From: Cristatella mucedo
Lineage: Eukaryota; Bryozoa; Phylactolaemata; Cristatellidae
Length of the DNA stretch: 64,000 bases
Direction of reading: 5' to 3'
NCBI GenBank assembly: GCA_009760855.2
Contig: WPIO01000181.1
Location: 246,001-310,000 of the forward strand
Position 1 is the stretch's first letter; each line of letters starts with the position of its first letter. The notes below the pieces were generated by a model, which saw only the letters and a program-made list of their open reading frames with translations, had not been told where the DNA came from and did not search any database. A program made the position numbers and the translations under genes. Shown here one piece after another: positions 34,625 through 45,627 of the stretch.

Positions 34625-34779
34625 TCGATTTAGCAGCAGCCTCTTTTGAGTCGCGACAGGAGAGCCTTTACGGCCATCGCCACTGCTTGCAGCGGCAATA
34701 AAGGATCGCTCACGCACAGCAGGATTCCGAGTTCGTGAAAAGCAACCACCTGCCCTAGGGAGCCATCACGGCTCACCAT
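34625..34779 (-). mobile_element. SINE-A copy, diverged
   Basis: On the minus strand: GTGAGCCGTGATGGCTCCCT head, the AGGCTCTCCTGTCGCGAC body variant and the AGAGGCTGCTGCTAAATCG end. It starts 31 bp after exon 6. Confidence 0.87.
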
Positions 34780-34914
34780 GCGACCTGCCGAGGTCTGCTT
34801 GCCTGTGCAGCCTCTGTCACTGCTGCTGCTATCCCACATGATCGGCCGAGGTCAGGTCAAGTCTGTGTCAAGTCTGTGTTTTCACGGTCAATAAGTAACG
34901 ACAACCATTGGTTG

Positions 34915-35048
34915 CTTGCCCCGTCTTAACCGAGGGTTAAGATACTAACACTTTGCGATCCAGGTTGTGTGCTGAGTCCTACTGCCGGCAACCCTTTATT
35001 GCCACTTACAGCTGGGTGAAGGCTTGATAGAAAAGTGATAGGCTGTTA
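34915..35048 (+). mobile_element. SINE-A-like copy, highly diverged
   Basis: CCGAGGGTTAAGATACTAAC, a weak B-box (CTGAGTCCTACTGCCGG), CCTTTATTGCCACTT and AAAGTGATAGGCTGTTATG resemble the family in order. Confidence 0.45.
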
Positions 35049-35336
35049 TGATGATAGGATGTGATACTCTATAAACAAGGCCGGCGAGTCATCCGAAATT
35101 TTCTATTTTAACTCGTGGGTTATCAGCAAAACCTGTGTGAAGGCTCGTAGCTGACTTACTTTAATAAGAGGTTGGCATCGTTTTGTTACCCTGTTGTCGA
35201 GCCACCGACTGAGTGGTGTACCTTAGTGCGTCGCATGCACTCGGCGCCGGCCACTGGCGTGCCCAGGCGATGGCGGAGCATGCATGCTGCTTCAAAATCG
35301 GCATCGCTGCCGGGCCGCCTAGTAGAAATGCACGTA

Positions 35337-35628
<292 letters not shown>

Positions 35629-35728
35629 AATCATTGTCAAGGTTCGCTCCTTGTTGCAGCTGTATGCATTCTGCATTTACCGACCGTCATATCGTGACCT
35701 TGACCCATGTGCCACCGCTCACGTGCAG

Positions 35729-35865
35729 GCTGGTCATCGAAAGCTGTGTCAGTGCGTCGGCGGCTGGTGGCCAAGTTCCCCGACAGGGCCGAGTACAAGA
35801 ACAAGCTTGGTGTACAGCTGCTGCTCGCCAACAAACCGCTCGAGGCCAAGCTCGCCTTTCGACAG
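35729..35865 (+). CDS. ASPH: ASPH exon 7: TPR-like repeats
   Basis: Acceptor CACGTGCAG; the first two bases complete the codon begun in exon 6 (phase 1). Forty-five further codons include RRLVAKFPDRAEYKNKLGVQ and the helix LLLANKPLEAKLAFRQ, aligning with the ASPH segment QRLVxxFPxxxxxKNxLGV. Donor CGACAG|GTGCGT, phase 0. A pure helical-repeat exon with no catalytic residue. Confidence 0.95.
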
Positions 35866-36137
35866 GTGCGTGAGTGAGGGCAGAGCGTGAGGGCACGTGA
35901 CCTGTGATCGAGACGGCTGCTCGATCGCGTGGCTGATCGCCTGCTGCTTCACTGCTGCAGCTGCTGCTCTGTACGGCTGCTGACTTCACACTCTCTTGCC
36001 TGAACCTAAGGAGGGGGGCCTCGGCTGACCCACGGCTCATTGCTGCTGCTGCGCTAGGGCTGCTGCTGCGCTAGGGCCGACATTAGCAGGCAGCAGTCTG
36101 CAAGCCCAGAGATGGCACAGCCCGTGGGGGGTGGACA

Positions 36138-36287
36138 GATAATAATAATAATAATAATAATAATAATGCACTTGATAAAGCGCCCTCAGAGAACTCAATC
36201 TCTCTCTAGGCACTTAACATTTGCTGCAAAGGGAAATGCAATTGAATGGTGAGTAATATCATGATTGATAAACAAACAAAATGATGA
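36138..36287 (-). mobile_element. L2-A 3'-end fragment
   Basis: (AAT)n of about nine units, then the hairpin (AAAGCGCCCTCAGAGAACTC, TCTCTCTAGGCACTTAACAT) and the start of the 3' UTR on the minus strand. Confidence 0.93.
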
Positions 36288-36407
36288 GAGAGGGGCCGGG
36301 ATAGCTAAAGGGGGAAGAATAAAGAGACCGAGATAAAGTGTCTGGCAAGGCCAGCTCGTCGATTTTTATTAACGACCTGCTCTCGCTGTCAGCTGATCTG
36401 GTCAGCT

Positions 36408-36560
36408 GATTCAGCAGCCTCGCTTATCTAGAGGTAGAAGAGCCTCACCGGCTATCGCCATCGCTCGCAGTGGGCACTAAAGGATCGCATTGGGCAGGAC
36501 TCGAACCCACGTGACCTGGATGGCAAAGAGCGAACACCGCTAGCCTTGGGCTAAGACCCA
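36408..36560 (-). mobile_element. SINE-A copy, subfamily with longer head
   Basis: The minus strand reads a head with TTAGCCCAAGGCTAGCGGTG, B-box GGGTTCGAGTCCTGCC, a CGATCCTTTAGTGCCCACTG body and GAGGCTGCTGAATCAGCTGA end. Other members of this variant are at 51.7 and 51.9 kb. Confidence 0.8.
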
Positions 36561-36564
36561 GAGT

Positions 36565-37285
36565 GTGGGCATAGTGTGCACTGCTGCAGCCGCGCCCTGG
36601 CGAGGGGCTGCAATGGCGTGCAAAGGTGGCATAGCCTGCTCTCGACGAGACGCAGCCCTTGCCGTTTTTTTAGACAGTTTATTTCCCATCCTCTTTGCTT
36701 CCTGGCTGCCGCGGACAGGGGCAATTTTCTCTTCAGCCCCTAGAATTGGCGCAGCGCGCCTGCGCGATTCTCTTGGGCTATGGGCTGCTGCTTGCTGCCC
36801 CCTTACAGCGCAGCCGCGGCCTGTTGCGGCTGCTGCTGACACCGTGAGGCTGTCGCTCGGTTTGCCAGTCACTCAGCCAAACGGTATCCAGCCTCGGCTG
36901 CATCCGGCACTTTCGATTTTGCTGTGTGCGATATCGATAGATGATCGTGAGTCCGGAGAGTGTGTGCATGTGTGCCAGAGCGAGGCCCGCCATGCGTGCT
37001 GCCAGACGCCTGCTGCCACCTGCCTGCAGTCCTGCAGCCAGGTCTGAGTGGCTGTCTGGAAAGCTTTTCCTTACGTAACATGCATCCGGGCTTTCACTGG
37101 CTCAGTTAAACAATCGCTGCAAATAGATCCTCTCTCACTTGGATGCGACAAGCTGGGCCGCTCGGCCTTCGGCCTTCGGCCTTCGGCCTTTGCGAAGTAG
37201 CGAATGGAGTCCATCTTGCATCCGGCGTCACGTCACCCACGTGTTGAACGCCTCGTTTCGAATGATGCCGCTGCTGCCTCCGCAG
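36565..37285. other. Intron 7 sequence, unrecognised
   Basis: Contains a four-copy GGCCTTC heptamer (37160-37191); no exon recognised. Confidence 0.45.
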
Positions 37286-37480
37286 GTGCTCATGGACAAG
37301 CCCGACGACGGATTCGCCAAGGTCCACCTCGGTTTCATTCTCAAGACTTCTGAGAACGATCTGGCCGCAGCCGTGCCGCTGCTCAGGCAGGGCATCGACT
37401 CGGGCGCGGAGGGAGTCATCGACGGTCGGTTCTTCTTCCACCTGGGCGACGCCTACCAGCGGCTCGGTCTGAGCGCCGAG
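37286..37480 (+). CDS. ASPH: ASPH exon 8: last TPR-like repeats
   Basis: Acceptor CCTCCGCAG, then 65 in-phase codons. The exon holds PDDGFAKVHLGFILKTSEND, then the VPLLRQGIDSG helix and VIDGRFFFHLGDAYQRLG. These are highly conserved in ASPH (DGFAKVHxGFILK, DGRFxFHLGDAxQR). Donor GCCGAG|GTATGG, phase 0. The helical domain formed by exons 5-8 packs against the oxygenase fold and shapes the binding site for EGF-like substrates. Confidence 0.97.
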
Positions 37481-37746
37481 GTATGGCCGCTCTGTCGGCT
37501 GCTGCTGACGCTGCTGCCTCCTTCTCATCTCGGCACGAACGGCTGCTGAACGGCCAGCCATCCGGCCAGCTAGCTAAGGCTAGCCGCGCAAGGCGGTCGC
37601 GAGCAGTCTGCGCGATTAGTCTCGGCCTGCGTCGCACCCAGCCCATGACCCGGCCTTTGCAGACGCGTCACTTGCGTCGCTCGTGGGCCAACTGGCCGTG
37701 CATAGTGTTTGCGATGCGCATGGGAGCTTCTTCTCGCCACACTGCA

Positions 37747-38130
37747 GGAGGGGAGCATTATGTAATGCAATGTATCTCCCCCTGTATCTCTACAAAGACC
37801 ATAGGGGTGTTACGATGGGGAGTTTTGTATGGCTGCAGGAGGGGAGCATTACGTAATGTATCTCAGCATGTATCTCCACAAAGCCACAAAGACCACGAGG
37901 TGTTACGCCCGTGAGTTTTGTACGGCGCACTCAAATCCTAAGCAGCTTTCGATACGCATTCGGTAGCCAGCAGACTCCACCTCATGCAAGAGAGAGAGAA
38001 AAAGTGAAGCATAGCTGAATCAGGAGAGAAGTTGAGGCAGTGAGTGAGTAGTGTGGAAGTAGCAGCTCAGGACGGCTGAGGAGGATGTGCCATGGTCGGC
38101 AGCGGGAGAGTAGTTGTCGTTGCATTCTGG
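37747..38130 (-). mobile_element. L2-B LINE 3' end with internal tandem duplication
   Basis: The minus strand matches the L2-B 3' end. The terminal ~90 bp (GGAGGGGAGCATTA, TGTATCTCC, AAAGACCA, GTTACG) appears twice, at 37747-37836 and from 37837. Confidence 0.85.
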
Positions 38131-38264
38131 GACATTGATCTCTGCGCAGTCGCCATTTTCAGACAGCGAGCGCTAGCCAGAACGCCGAGCAGTGGATTAT
38201 CCGGATGGCACTGACGCATGCGTCCTGCGTGCGCAAACTTTTCGGCAAACGGCTCTCGTTGCAG

Positions 38265-38408
38265 GCCGCTGCCGTTTACGGTCGAGGCGCTGAGCACGGA
38301 CTCTTCCTGTCCGCATGGCAGAGGTCGCTCTACAATGTGGACAGGCTCAGCGGCCGACCGTGGTGGTCCATCGATCAGCTGCCGCGATCGTATCAGCTCC
38401 ACCTGAGG
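38265..38408 (+). CDS. ASPH: ASPH exon 9: start of the hydroxylase domain
   Basis: Acceptor CTCGTTGCAG, then 48 in-phase codons with the conserved SAWQRSLYNVDRL and RPWW motifs. In ASPH these are the family signature xxWQRSLYNVxxL and xPWW at the N-terminal edge of the aspartyl/asparaginyl beta-hydroxylase fold. The exon begins AAAVYGRGAEHGLF, more alanine-rich than the vertebrate YKWYELGHKRG-like stretch. Donor CTGAGG|GTGAGC, phase 0. Confidence 0.97.
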
Positions 38409-38660
38409 GTGAGCGGCGCAGCCACTGCCTCGCGAGAGGCAGCGTGGGCGCCGGTCGGCGCTTCTGCGTGCGCGTCAACGCCAGCTCCATTCCGAGCTCG
38501 AGGGCATGCTCGGCCTCGTTTTCCATTAGCGAGCGGCTCCTGACTTGAATGCTGCCAGCCACCCTTTGCTAGTTGAGTTTCTTGTCTCAAATCTGCATTA
38601 CCCTCCTTGTGGCGGGCATTATTTCGAGGGCTTCGCTTTGCCATCCTTGCTCCGTTGCAG

Positions 38661-38796
38661 ATGTTGGCAGAGCACTGGGAGACGATACGAGCGGAAGGGC
38701 TCGCACAGATAGACGCAGCGACGGGCCTCTTTGTACCGGAAGAGGAGAATCTGAGAAAGAACGGCACATGGAAGCAGTACACGCTGTACAGCCAGG
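38661..38796 (+). CDS. ASPH: ASPH exon 10: hydroxylase domain
   Basis: Acceptor TCCGTTGCAG, then HWETIRAEGLAQIDAATGLF and VPEEENLRKNGTWKQYTLYS, matching ASPH NWxxIRDEGLxxxDxxxGLF and PEDENLxxxGxWxQFTL. It ends in phase 1 at CCAGG|GTATGA. It encodes helices and a strand leading into the double-stranded beta-helix core, with no iron ligand. Confidence 0.97.
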
Positions 38797-38966
38797 GTAT
38801 GACCCCGAGCTCGGGGGCGCGACTGACCTTGGATCCTCGGACCCGTGCCGGTCCTCAATAGCAGCCTGCTCGGAATTGGCCACGAATGTTTCGGTCCGGA
38901 AGCACTTGTGCTGCAGCATTTCGGGATGTTCTGAAGGCAGCCAGTACTTTCGTATAATTGGCCCGA

Positions 38967-39192
<226 letters not shown>

Positions 39193-39227
39193 GCTAGACT
39201 TTTGTGACATAGTGTAAGCATATTGCC

Positions 39228-39345
39228 AGCGTGCAGCTGTGGTCTAGTATTTACCCAGCTGTCACGTGCTTGCACTCTACTATCGTGCGAGGGTCTGAGT
39301 CCTGCAGCAGGCAATCCTGTATTAGCCTGATCCAAGCTGGCGAAA
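39228..39345 (+). mobile_element. SINE-A-like copy, highly diverged
   Basis: GTGGTCTAGTATTTACCCAG resembles a tRNA A-box, GGGTCTGAGTCCTG a B-box, and GCAGGCAATCCTGTATT the family body. The end is lost. Confidence 0.45.
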
Positions 39346-39719
39346 ATCTCTTAGGCTCGCGCGTCTCTATATTAGTGACCCTGTTTACTCAGCTGATCTC
39401 GTTTGCGTTTTTCTTATGTGCATTCACACACGCGATACAGTCACACACCCAGTGTAAGTGCGTGCAATGTCTGTCTAGCGCAGCACGTGCGCTGCTGCCA
39501 TGGCTCATGGACGGCAGGAACCATTGCAGCAATAAAGGGCAGCCTAGCCTCAACGTAGCAGGGCGGCCATGGCAGCTGCGGTAATGTGGATCAGCATAAT
39601 CCATAGCCACAGAGAAACACGTGTGCACAACATCAGCCAATGGCGTGAAATCACGTGGCTCGAAGCCCAAAGGGCTTCGATCGACCTACGATCGCTCGAT
39701 TTGGGTCGATCTAAGGCCC

Positions 39720-39890
39720 CCGAGTCTTGGCTGATGGGTAAGGTGCTCGCTCTACATGACCCAGTTCGTGCTTTTGTATCCTGCAGTGCAAGACCCTCCA
39801 CATTGTCCACTGCAAGCAACTGGTGATTGCCGTTCAGGCTCATCTGCTGCTATAGAAAGGATGCCGTTGAATCAGCAAACCCTTTTAAAG
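39720..39890 (+). mobile_element. SINE-A copy, diverged
   Basis: TTGGCTGATGGGTAAGGTGC head, a weak B-box (TTTTGTATCCTGC), CCACTGCAAGCAACTGGTGA body, and GATGCCGTTGAATCAGC end. Confidence 0.7.
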
Positions 39891-40049
39891 CATAGATTTG
39901 GACATATCCGGTGCCCTAACGTTATAGCTCTGGAGTCGCCGATAATTTCAAGCCGTATTGTAATCTTACGGCTTGGCATGCACGCAATTCATTGCTTCTT
40001 CCTTAAATGGAAGCTCTCCTCTGCTGGTATGTCGTAAGCCGCGCAGTAG

Positions 40050-40240
40050 CCAGGCTGCACAACTTCCCGCCGACCTGCACTGGCTCTCAATCAAGCAGCT
40101 TATTGACTTGAAGGTTCTGTCACTCACCTTTAGGTTCAGTCATTCTCTGGCTCCAGCCTACCTATCAGAACTGCTCCCTTCCCCCGTCTAGGCAGCATAC
40201 CACCTGCTTTTCTGACTTCTGATCGCTTAGCTGTGTCTCG
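40050..40240 (+). mobile_element. L2-A LINE internal fragment
   Basis: The codons PADLHWLSIKQLIDLKVLSL and LAPAYLSELLP identify the C-terminal region of L2-A ORF2; both ends are truncated. Confidence 0.88.
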
Positions 40241-40398
40241 AATCAAAACGGAGAAAGCACGAAATCGACAAAATATCTTCTCCATGGGCTATGTGACTAC
40301 TAGCAGCCGTTGAATTGACAAAGCAGTGCCACTTCCGGCTTGGACTTGGGGAAGAAAGTCTGCTTGACGCGACGTGATGACCTTTTTGTTTCTTACAG

Positions 40399-40490
40399 GT
40401 CGGAAGCATCCGTCTGCGTGCGGCAATGCACCCAAGACGTGCGCTCTCATTGACTCCATTCCGGAAGCTGCCACGTGCAAGCGTGGGCAG
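40399..40490 (+). CDS. ASPH: ASPH exon 11: hydroxylase domain, cysteine pair
   Basis: Acceptor TTTCTTACAG; two bases complete a glycine codon, then 30 codons read RKHPSACGNAPKTCALIDSI and PEAATCKRGQ. The cysteine pair in ACGNAPKTC aligns with the ASPH ACxxAPKTC pair, which forms a disulphide in the vertebrate enzyme. Donor GGGCAG|GTGCGT, phase 0. Reading through the donor would also stay open for some distance, but the next exon supplies the conserved continuation. Confidence 0.96.
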
Positions 40491-40836
40491 GTGCGTTACG
40501 ATGGCCGGGCGACAGGGGGTGGCGGGAACCAGCGGCGCACGTTAGTGGAGCCGGCAACGCCAGCCACGCTTGTTTCGTCTCGTGATATGGATGCAATAGG
40601 TCCCTGCATAGACGCCGGGAGCCACGTTGGCTTTCGAGTTGGTGCCTCTAACCGTTCGTTGTTGGCAATGCGTTGCCTGACGTTTGAGCAAGCGAATAGA
40701 GTTTACTGCTGTAGCTCTGTTTTTGTAATTTTAAATTTTACTCCTACAAACCTGCGCCATAGCTGTTTTCGTAGCAGTTTCTCATTGAGTCAATAGCCGA
40801 TGCACGCATCGTTATCGTGTGCGTTCTGGGGCACAG

Positions 40837-40967
40837 GTGAAGTTCTCCCTCATGCTTCCGGGCACACACGTGTGGCCTCACTGTGGACCAACCAACTGCC
40901 GAATACGTGCCCACCTCGGTCTGGTCGTCCCGGATGGACCGAAGATACGCGTTCAAGAAGAAATCAG
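40837..40967 (+). CDS. ASPH: ASPH exon 12: first iron-binding histidine
   Basis: Acceptor GGGGCACAG, then VKFSLMLPGTHVWPHCGPTN and CRIRAHLGLVVPDGPKIRV. His in WPHCGPTN (codon 40879-40881) corresponds to the first Fe(II)-binding histidine of ASPH. The family uses an unusual two-histidine centre without the usual carboxylate. The arginines of CRIRAHLGL line the 2-oxoglutarate pocket. The exon ends in phase 2 (ATCAG|GTAAAC). Compared with vertebrates, cysteines that follow in the GCKIRC segment are replaced (DGPKIRV). Confidence 0.97.
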
Positions 40968-41254
40968 GTAAACATGGCTGCATGCTTTCACAACTAAGCT
41001 AGGGTTCGCAGATTGTCGTCGTGCCGAGCCTGTCTCTATTGTGCGCTGAAGCGTACTGCTGGACGATACATCACATGACAGCCCTTCAGGCTGGCGCCAT
41101 TCCAGCCTGAGCGTGGTGCCTGCATGCCTGCGGCGGCTAGCGCATGTCAGAGCCCCCTTGAATCCTTGTGGCCGAGCTACCTCAAACCGAGCGGAAGCCA
41201 CCAAGCCCTAAAGTTGTGACTAGTAGTGCTTGTGTGGTTTTGCTGTGAGGAAAG

Positions 41255-41818
41255 ACTTCTTGCCGACCTGCACTGGCTACCAGTCAAGCAACGCATCGAC
41301 TTCAAGGTTTTTTCGCTCACATTTAGGTCCTTTCATTCTTTGGCTCCAGCCTACCTATCAGATCTACTGCCTCACCAGACTAAGTAATGTACTACCCGAT
41401 TTTCTGAATCTAACTGTTTACCTAAACCTCATGCAAACCTCAAATCCTCTGGAGTCCGTGCCTTTAGTTCGTATGCTCCCAAAGCCTGAAACTCACTCCC
41501 GACTTGCGTCACGACATCCCCTGACTTATCTACATTTAAAAATAGATTTCAAACATACCTATTTATCACAGCATTTAGTGGATCCCTGTGATTTGTCGTT
41601 TATGTGCTTATGCATGGTGACACTGTTGCAGGCTGCCACTAACCACACTTGCATGCTGACCCTGTGCATGTCACCCTTAACCATGGTATTCATGTTGTTT
41701 ATCGAGCATGCTACCACTAGCCATTCGATCGTGTTTCCTTTGCAGCAAATGCAAAGCACATAGAACGAGTTGGAGTTCTCTGAGGGCGCTTTATCAAGTG
41801 CATTATTATTAATATTAA
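41255..41818 (+). mobile_element. L2-A LINE 3' part
   Basis: [17 protein letters not shown]-like codons, a frameshift, the FVRMLPKP region in another frame, the 3' UTR and an (ATT) tail. It lies in intron 12, 217 bp before exon 13. Confidence 0.92.
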
Positions 41819-42034
41819 AGACCCTTTCCCTTCTGAGGGCGCAGCCTGCTTTTGCCTTGCCGCTAGCTGCGGCATGGCGTGGCATGGCATAGCAGCAGCT
41901 GCAGGCTCGCTCCTACTGCTCCTCCTCACGGGCTGCATGACCACCCATTGCCACGAGTGCACCGGTCCCCCTCCCCTCCCCTGCCTGCCTCCCTCTCTCT
42001 TCTCCCATCGTTCGTTTTTGTCGGCCGCTTGCAG

Positions 42035-42185
42035 GCACTGGTCGGAGGGCGAGTTCATCATATTCGACGACTCGTTCGAGCATGAGGTGTGGCACACGGG
42101 CACCGAGAGGCGGCTCGTGCTCATCGTCGACCTCTGGCACCCGGAGCTCACCGAGCAGGAGAAGCGCACCATGTCGGCCATCTAG
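42035..42185 (+). CDS. ASPH: ASPH exon 13: C terminus, second iron histidine, stop
   Basis: Acceptor GGCCGCTTGCAG; one base completes an arginine codon (phase 2). It then reads HWSEGEFIIFDDSFEHEVWH and continues to LIVDLWHPELTEQEKRTMSA, ending with Ile and TAG (42183-42185). His of FEHEVW (codon 42081-42083) is the second iron ligand, and Arg at 42111-42113 (TERRLVLIVD) the 2-oxoglutarate carboxylate partner. The C terminus aligns to the family's final residue, so the gene is complete at this end. The 3' UTR follows; no clear AATAAA was found within 300 bp. Confidence 0.98.
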
Positions 42186-44388
42186 GCCACGCGCTGCTGC
42201 CACAGCCGCGATGCCCCCCCCCCCGTGCCCCGCCTGCCCAAGCGTCAGCTGTCCCACAGAGACACGTGACGCCCGACAGCTCGGCTGCTGGCGTTCGTAG
42301 GGAGGGCAAGGTCCGCCGAGCGCCAAGGCAATGTGTGCACTGGCTGGCATCGTAGGTCACTAGTGCCTCTTATTAAGTTAGTTAGTTCTTTTTCCATCGC
42401 TGCCTGCCGAGCCGAGCTTGCTGCTGTATGTAATTAATGTACAGCGATCGGTTTAATGACCGATGGTCTTGAGACCGGCCTCAAGCTGTGGTTGGTAGTC
42501 GCCCCCCTGCCGTTGCAGTGCAGCCCTTCTTCTCCTCGTTAGTTGCCGTGCGGCGAGCTCTGGCAGCTCTGGCGGCTTGCAGCTCGTTTTACATGCAGCG
42601 TTTTCGTTCGCCGAACGCAGCATTTGTTGGCCGTTCTCCTGTATCGACGCATTTCTTTCACTGCCCTTGCTTTGTCCGTTATTCTTAAGACCCGGAGCAA
42701 ATTCATTCCTCGTTGCATCCAATGCGTCGAAAGCATTCGTGGGCTCGAGCGCTCACAAGCAATCGAGCGTCCTGTCAGCATTGTCCATAAGTTAACCGAT
42801 CCATGTCGCTTAACGCAATCAGCCGATGGGGTGATTTATAGAATGGCCCGGCCTCGTTTCTGCTGCACTTCGTTGCCGGTGGCAGGAACACTTTGCTGAG
42901 TCGACTCAGCTCTTTGACTCAGCGCAGAGGTCGCCTGCACTTAAAGTTTCTTTTGTTGTTGCATCTTGAAGCGTCCGTAGGAATAGTTTTGCCACTCGCA
43001 TGCTGAATGGTTGCACGTGCGGCCGCCTGCAACGTGTGCCACCACGTGGACTTAAGCGTAGATGATGTTGCTGTAATAACTGTTTCGTTGCTCGTTAACA
43101 AGGGCTCTATTTTCTCGAGCTCAGCTTTGCTACCCGTTTCTAGCCTGCCGTTCGACGCCGTGGCGAGAGCGCTCGTGTCTGTTCAATGGCCGAAAATAGA
43201 AATTTGCCTCTCGCACTCGCATTTAAGAGCCTCGCTCCTCTTGCTGTCTCGGCACCATGAAGCGAACATCTCGCAAACTCAATGGCGCTGCCCGGCAGCC
43301 GCCGAAGACTTACGCGGCCGCGGAGGCGAGAGCAAGCTCGCTCGTGGCTTGCCCGGCAGGAGGCGCAGTCGGCTGCCGCTCGCGGGCTCGTCGTCGAACC
43401 TTGGCAGCGAATGCTGCTGCAGCACAGAGAAAATGCCCCGAGGGAGCTGCGTGTAGCAATTTGCACGACTCGCTCGACGCCAGCTGCTCCATGCTGCTTT
43501 GCAGCCGGAAGGAAGCTGGTGCAGCCACAGAGGCACTCGCTGCACCTAGAAATCTCGCAGGTGTAGTATGCATGCCCGCCTGCCAGTCGCCCTCCCTCAG
43601 CTCGGTTGCCGAGCTGATCGTCAAGCCCCGAGCCGAGCGGTGGCACCTGCACCTACTCGGGCTCCTTGAGCAGCTCCTTGAGCATCTCCTCCTCCTCCTC
43701 CTCCTCTTTGTTCTCTTGCGGCAGCATCCTCTTTATCTGTTGGCTCACGTGGCAGCACGTCGAGGGCGACCAGCGGCTCACTAAGCCACCAAGGCAGCAG
43801 CCGAGGCGAATGACCTCGGTGGCCCATAGGAGCCACCGAGGTGTCAGGGCAGCGCTCGCGGCAGACAGATGGCAGCGGACAGATCGCTCGTCCCACCCGC
43901 ACTTGCTTGGCTAGCATCTACGTGGGGTCAGCACTGACTGGCTGACGCATTTTAGCTAAAGTGAAATTCGAAACCTCCGTGTCTCCACCCGTGCAGATTG
44001 AGGCTTTTTTTGTGAGCGTGGTCGCCTGCTCTGATGTGCATATTCCTTCCCCTGTAACGCCAGAGAACCGTAAAAGACTCTGCTGCCCATTTCTCTGGAG
44101 GTTTTCTGCAGCACGCTCAAAGAGGCCTAAGAGGCTTTCGGCGGGACCTCTGCCGCTCTGACCAGCTGTCGCCTCATCTTATGCTTATCTTATGCTTATC
44201 TTATATTATCTTATATTATATTAAATAATTATATTATCTTATATTAAAGAGAAAAGTGAGAAGCAGAGGCGAGTCACGTGGACAATCCAGAAAGCAAATG
44301 GAATTGAAGTAATGGCGTAGGAAGAAGAAGACTGACTGCTTCCTGAAGAGGAAGCGCCACCACTTTTCCAGTTTGGGTTACAGCAGAG
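42186..44388. other. ASPH 3' flank, unrecognised
   Basis: Presumed 3' UTR then intergenic. A (CTC)n run lies at 43686-43706 and a TTATCTTA-rich repeat at 44180-44250. No second gene could be supported. Confidence 0.45.
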
Positions 44389-44389
44389 G

Positions 44390-44712
44390 TCTGATCCTGG
44401 CTGGCTTCTTCTTTTCTCAATCTATACTTGTGCCTCTTGCCGATGTCAGCCCCACACACTAGACAGCTTTCATTTCTAGGCTGCTGACACTCAGCAGGCA
44501 CGTCGACATTCACACTTGGATGACGGCTAACTTTCTTAAAGCGATGGTTGACAAGACCAGCCTGATAGCCATGGCAAGTCGAGTGTCACTCTGAAGCTTG
44601 GCTGCCGCAGAAAATGACCTTGACCGCCTGTAGATTCGCTGGTCCGCAGGTCTTCTGTAGTCTGATGTACAGAGTCTGGTCGGCCTGCTCGCAAGTGACC
44701 GCTCTCTGTATC
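44390..44712 (+). mobile_element. L2-A LINE fragment, badly decayed
   Basis: Scattered matches (DVHIHTWMTANFLKAMVDKT-like at about 44500-44560) show the RT C-terminal region with many gaps. Confidence 0.6.
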
Positions 44713-44730
44713 CACACCAGCTCTCAGTAG

Positions 44731-45085
44731 ATTAGTAGTAGTAGTAGTAGTAGTAGTAATAATAATAGTAATACTGATGATACATACGATCGCGTGCCCT
44801 CAGAGAACTTAATCTCTTTCAAGGAACTTTACATTTGTTGCAAAGGAAGCACGATTGAATGGTTAGTGATAGCATGCTCAATAACAACAAGATAGCATGG
44901 TTAGGGGTGACATGCACAGGGTCAGCATGCAAGTATGGTTGATGGCAGCAAGCACAGTGTCAGCACGCATAAGCACATACAGGTCGAATCGCAGAGACCC
45001 AAAATATGTTATAAATAGATGTGCTTTTAGGTTTTTATAAATGTGGCCAAGTCAGGAGATGTCGTGACTGCAAGTCGGATGTGAG
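44731..45085 (-). mobile_element. L2-A 3'-end fragment
   Basis: (TAG)n/(TAA)n tail at 44731-44775, then the hairpin variant and the 3' UTR on the minus strand. Confidence 0.9.
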
Positions 45086-45089
45086 CCTG

Positions 45090-45480
45090 TCCGCTCTCAT
45101 TCACTAAGCATTGCAAATATTCGGGCTTGCCTGGATACGTGCGGATTTCTTGCCCTTTGAGCGAGAGACTTCCCGTCTTGACTTTCACAGCTCATCTTTT
45201 TGCAATAAGCCGCTTACAGACGGATGGCGAACAACTCGGCAGCAAGTCTTTTCGGGCTAGAACTTTGCAACTGTTACATTAAACCACTGCTCACGGACCT
45301 GCACTGACTTCCCACCAAGCAGCTCGTAACTTTAAAAGTCCTGCTACCCATTTTGCCTACTCTCTTGCTGGCTAAGACATCTGAACTACTTACCCCTCAC
45401 GTGTCCCTCTTCAGCACCCGTTGCCTTAGACCTGGTCAGCTACCTGTGCTCATAACCAACCTCTAACTAACGGGTACCAC
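45090..45480 (+). mobile_element. L2-A LINE fragment, badly decayed
   Basis: HCKYSGLPGY-like and LLTDLHXLPTKQLVTLKVLL-like remnants of the ORF2 C-terminal half. Confidence 0.6.
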
Positions 45481-45627
45481 GCCGTCAGCTTTAATGAGAC
45501 ACTTGTGATGCCCATCTGATGTTTTCTGATGCACTTCATGCACCAATATATTGTAATGTAATGTATCACCGTCTGTAACTCTACCAAGCCATAAGGACTC
45601 TGTGGGCGCTACTCAGGAGAGTTTACT

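Noticed and set aside
37106-37561. 151-codon minus-strand frame opposite exon 8
   Set aside because: It is a shadow frame; the plus strand carries conserved ASPH residues.
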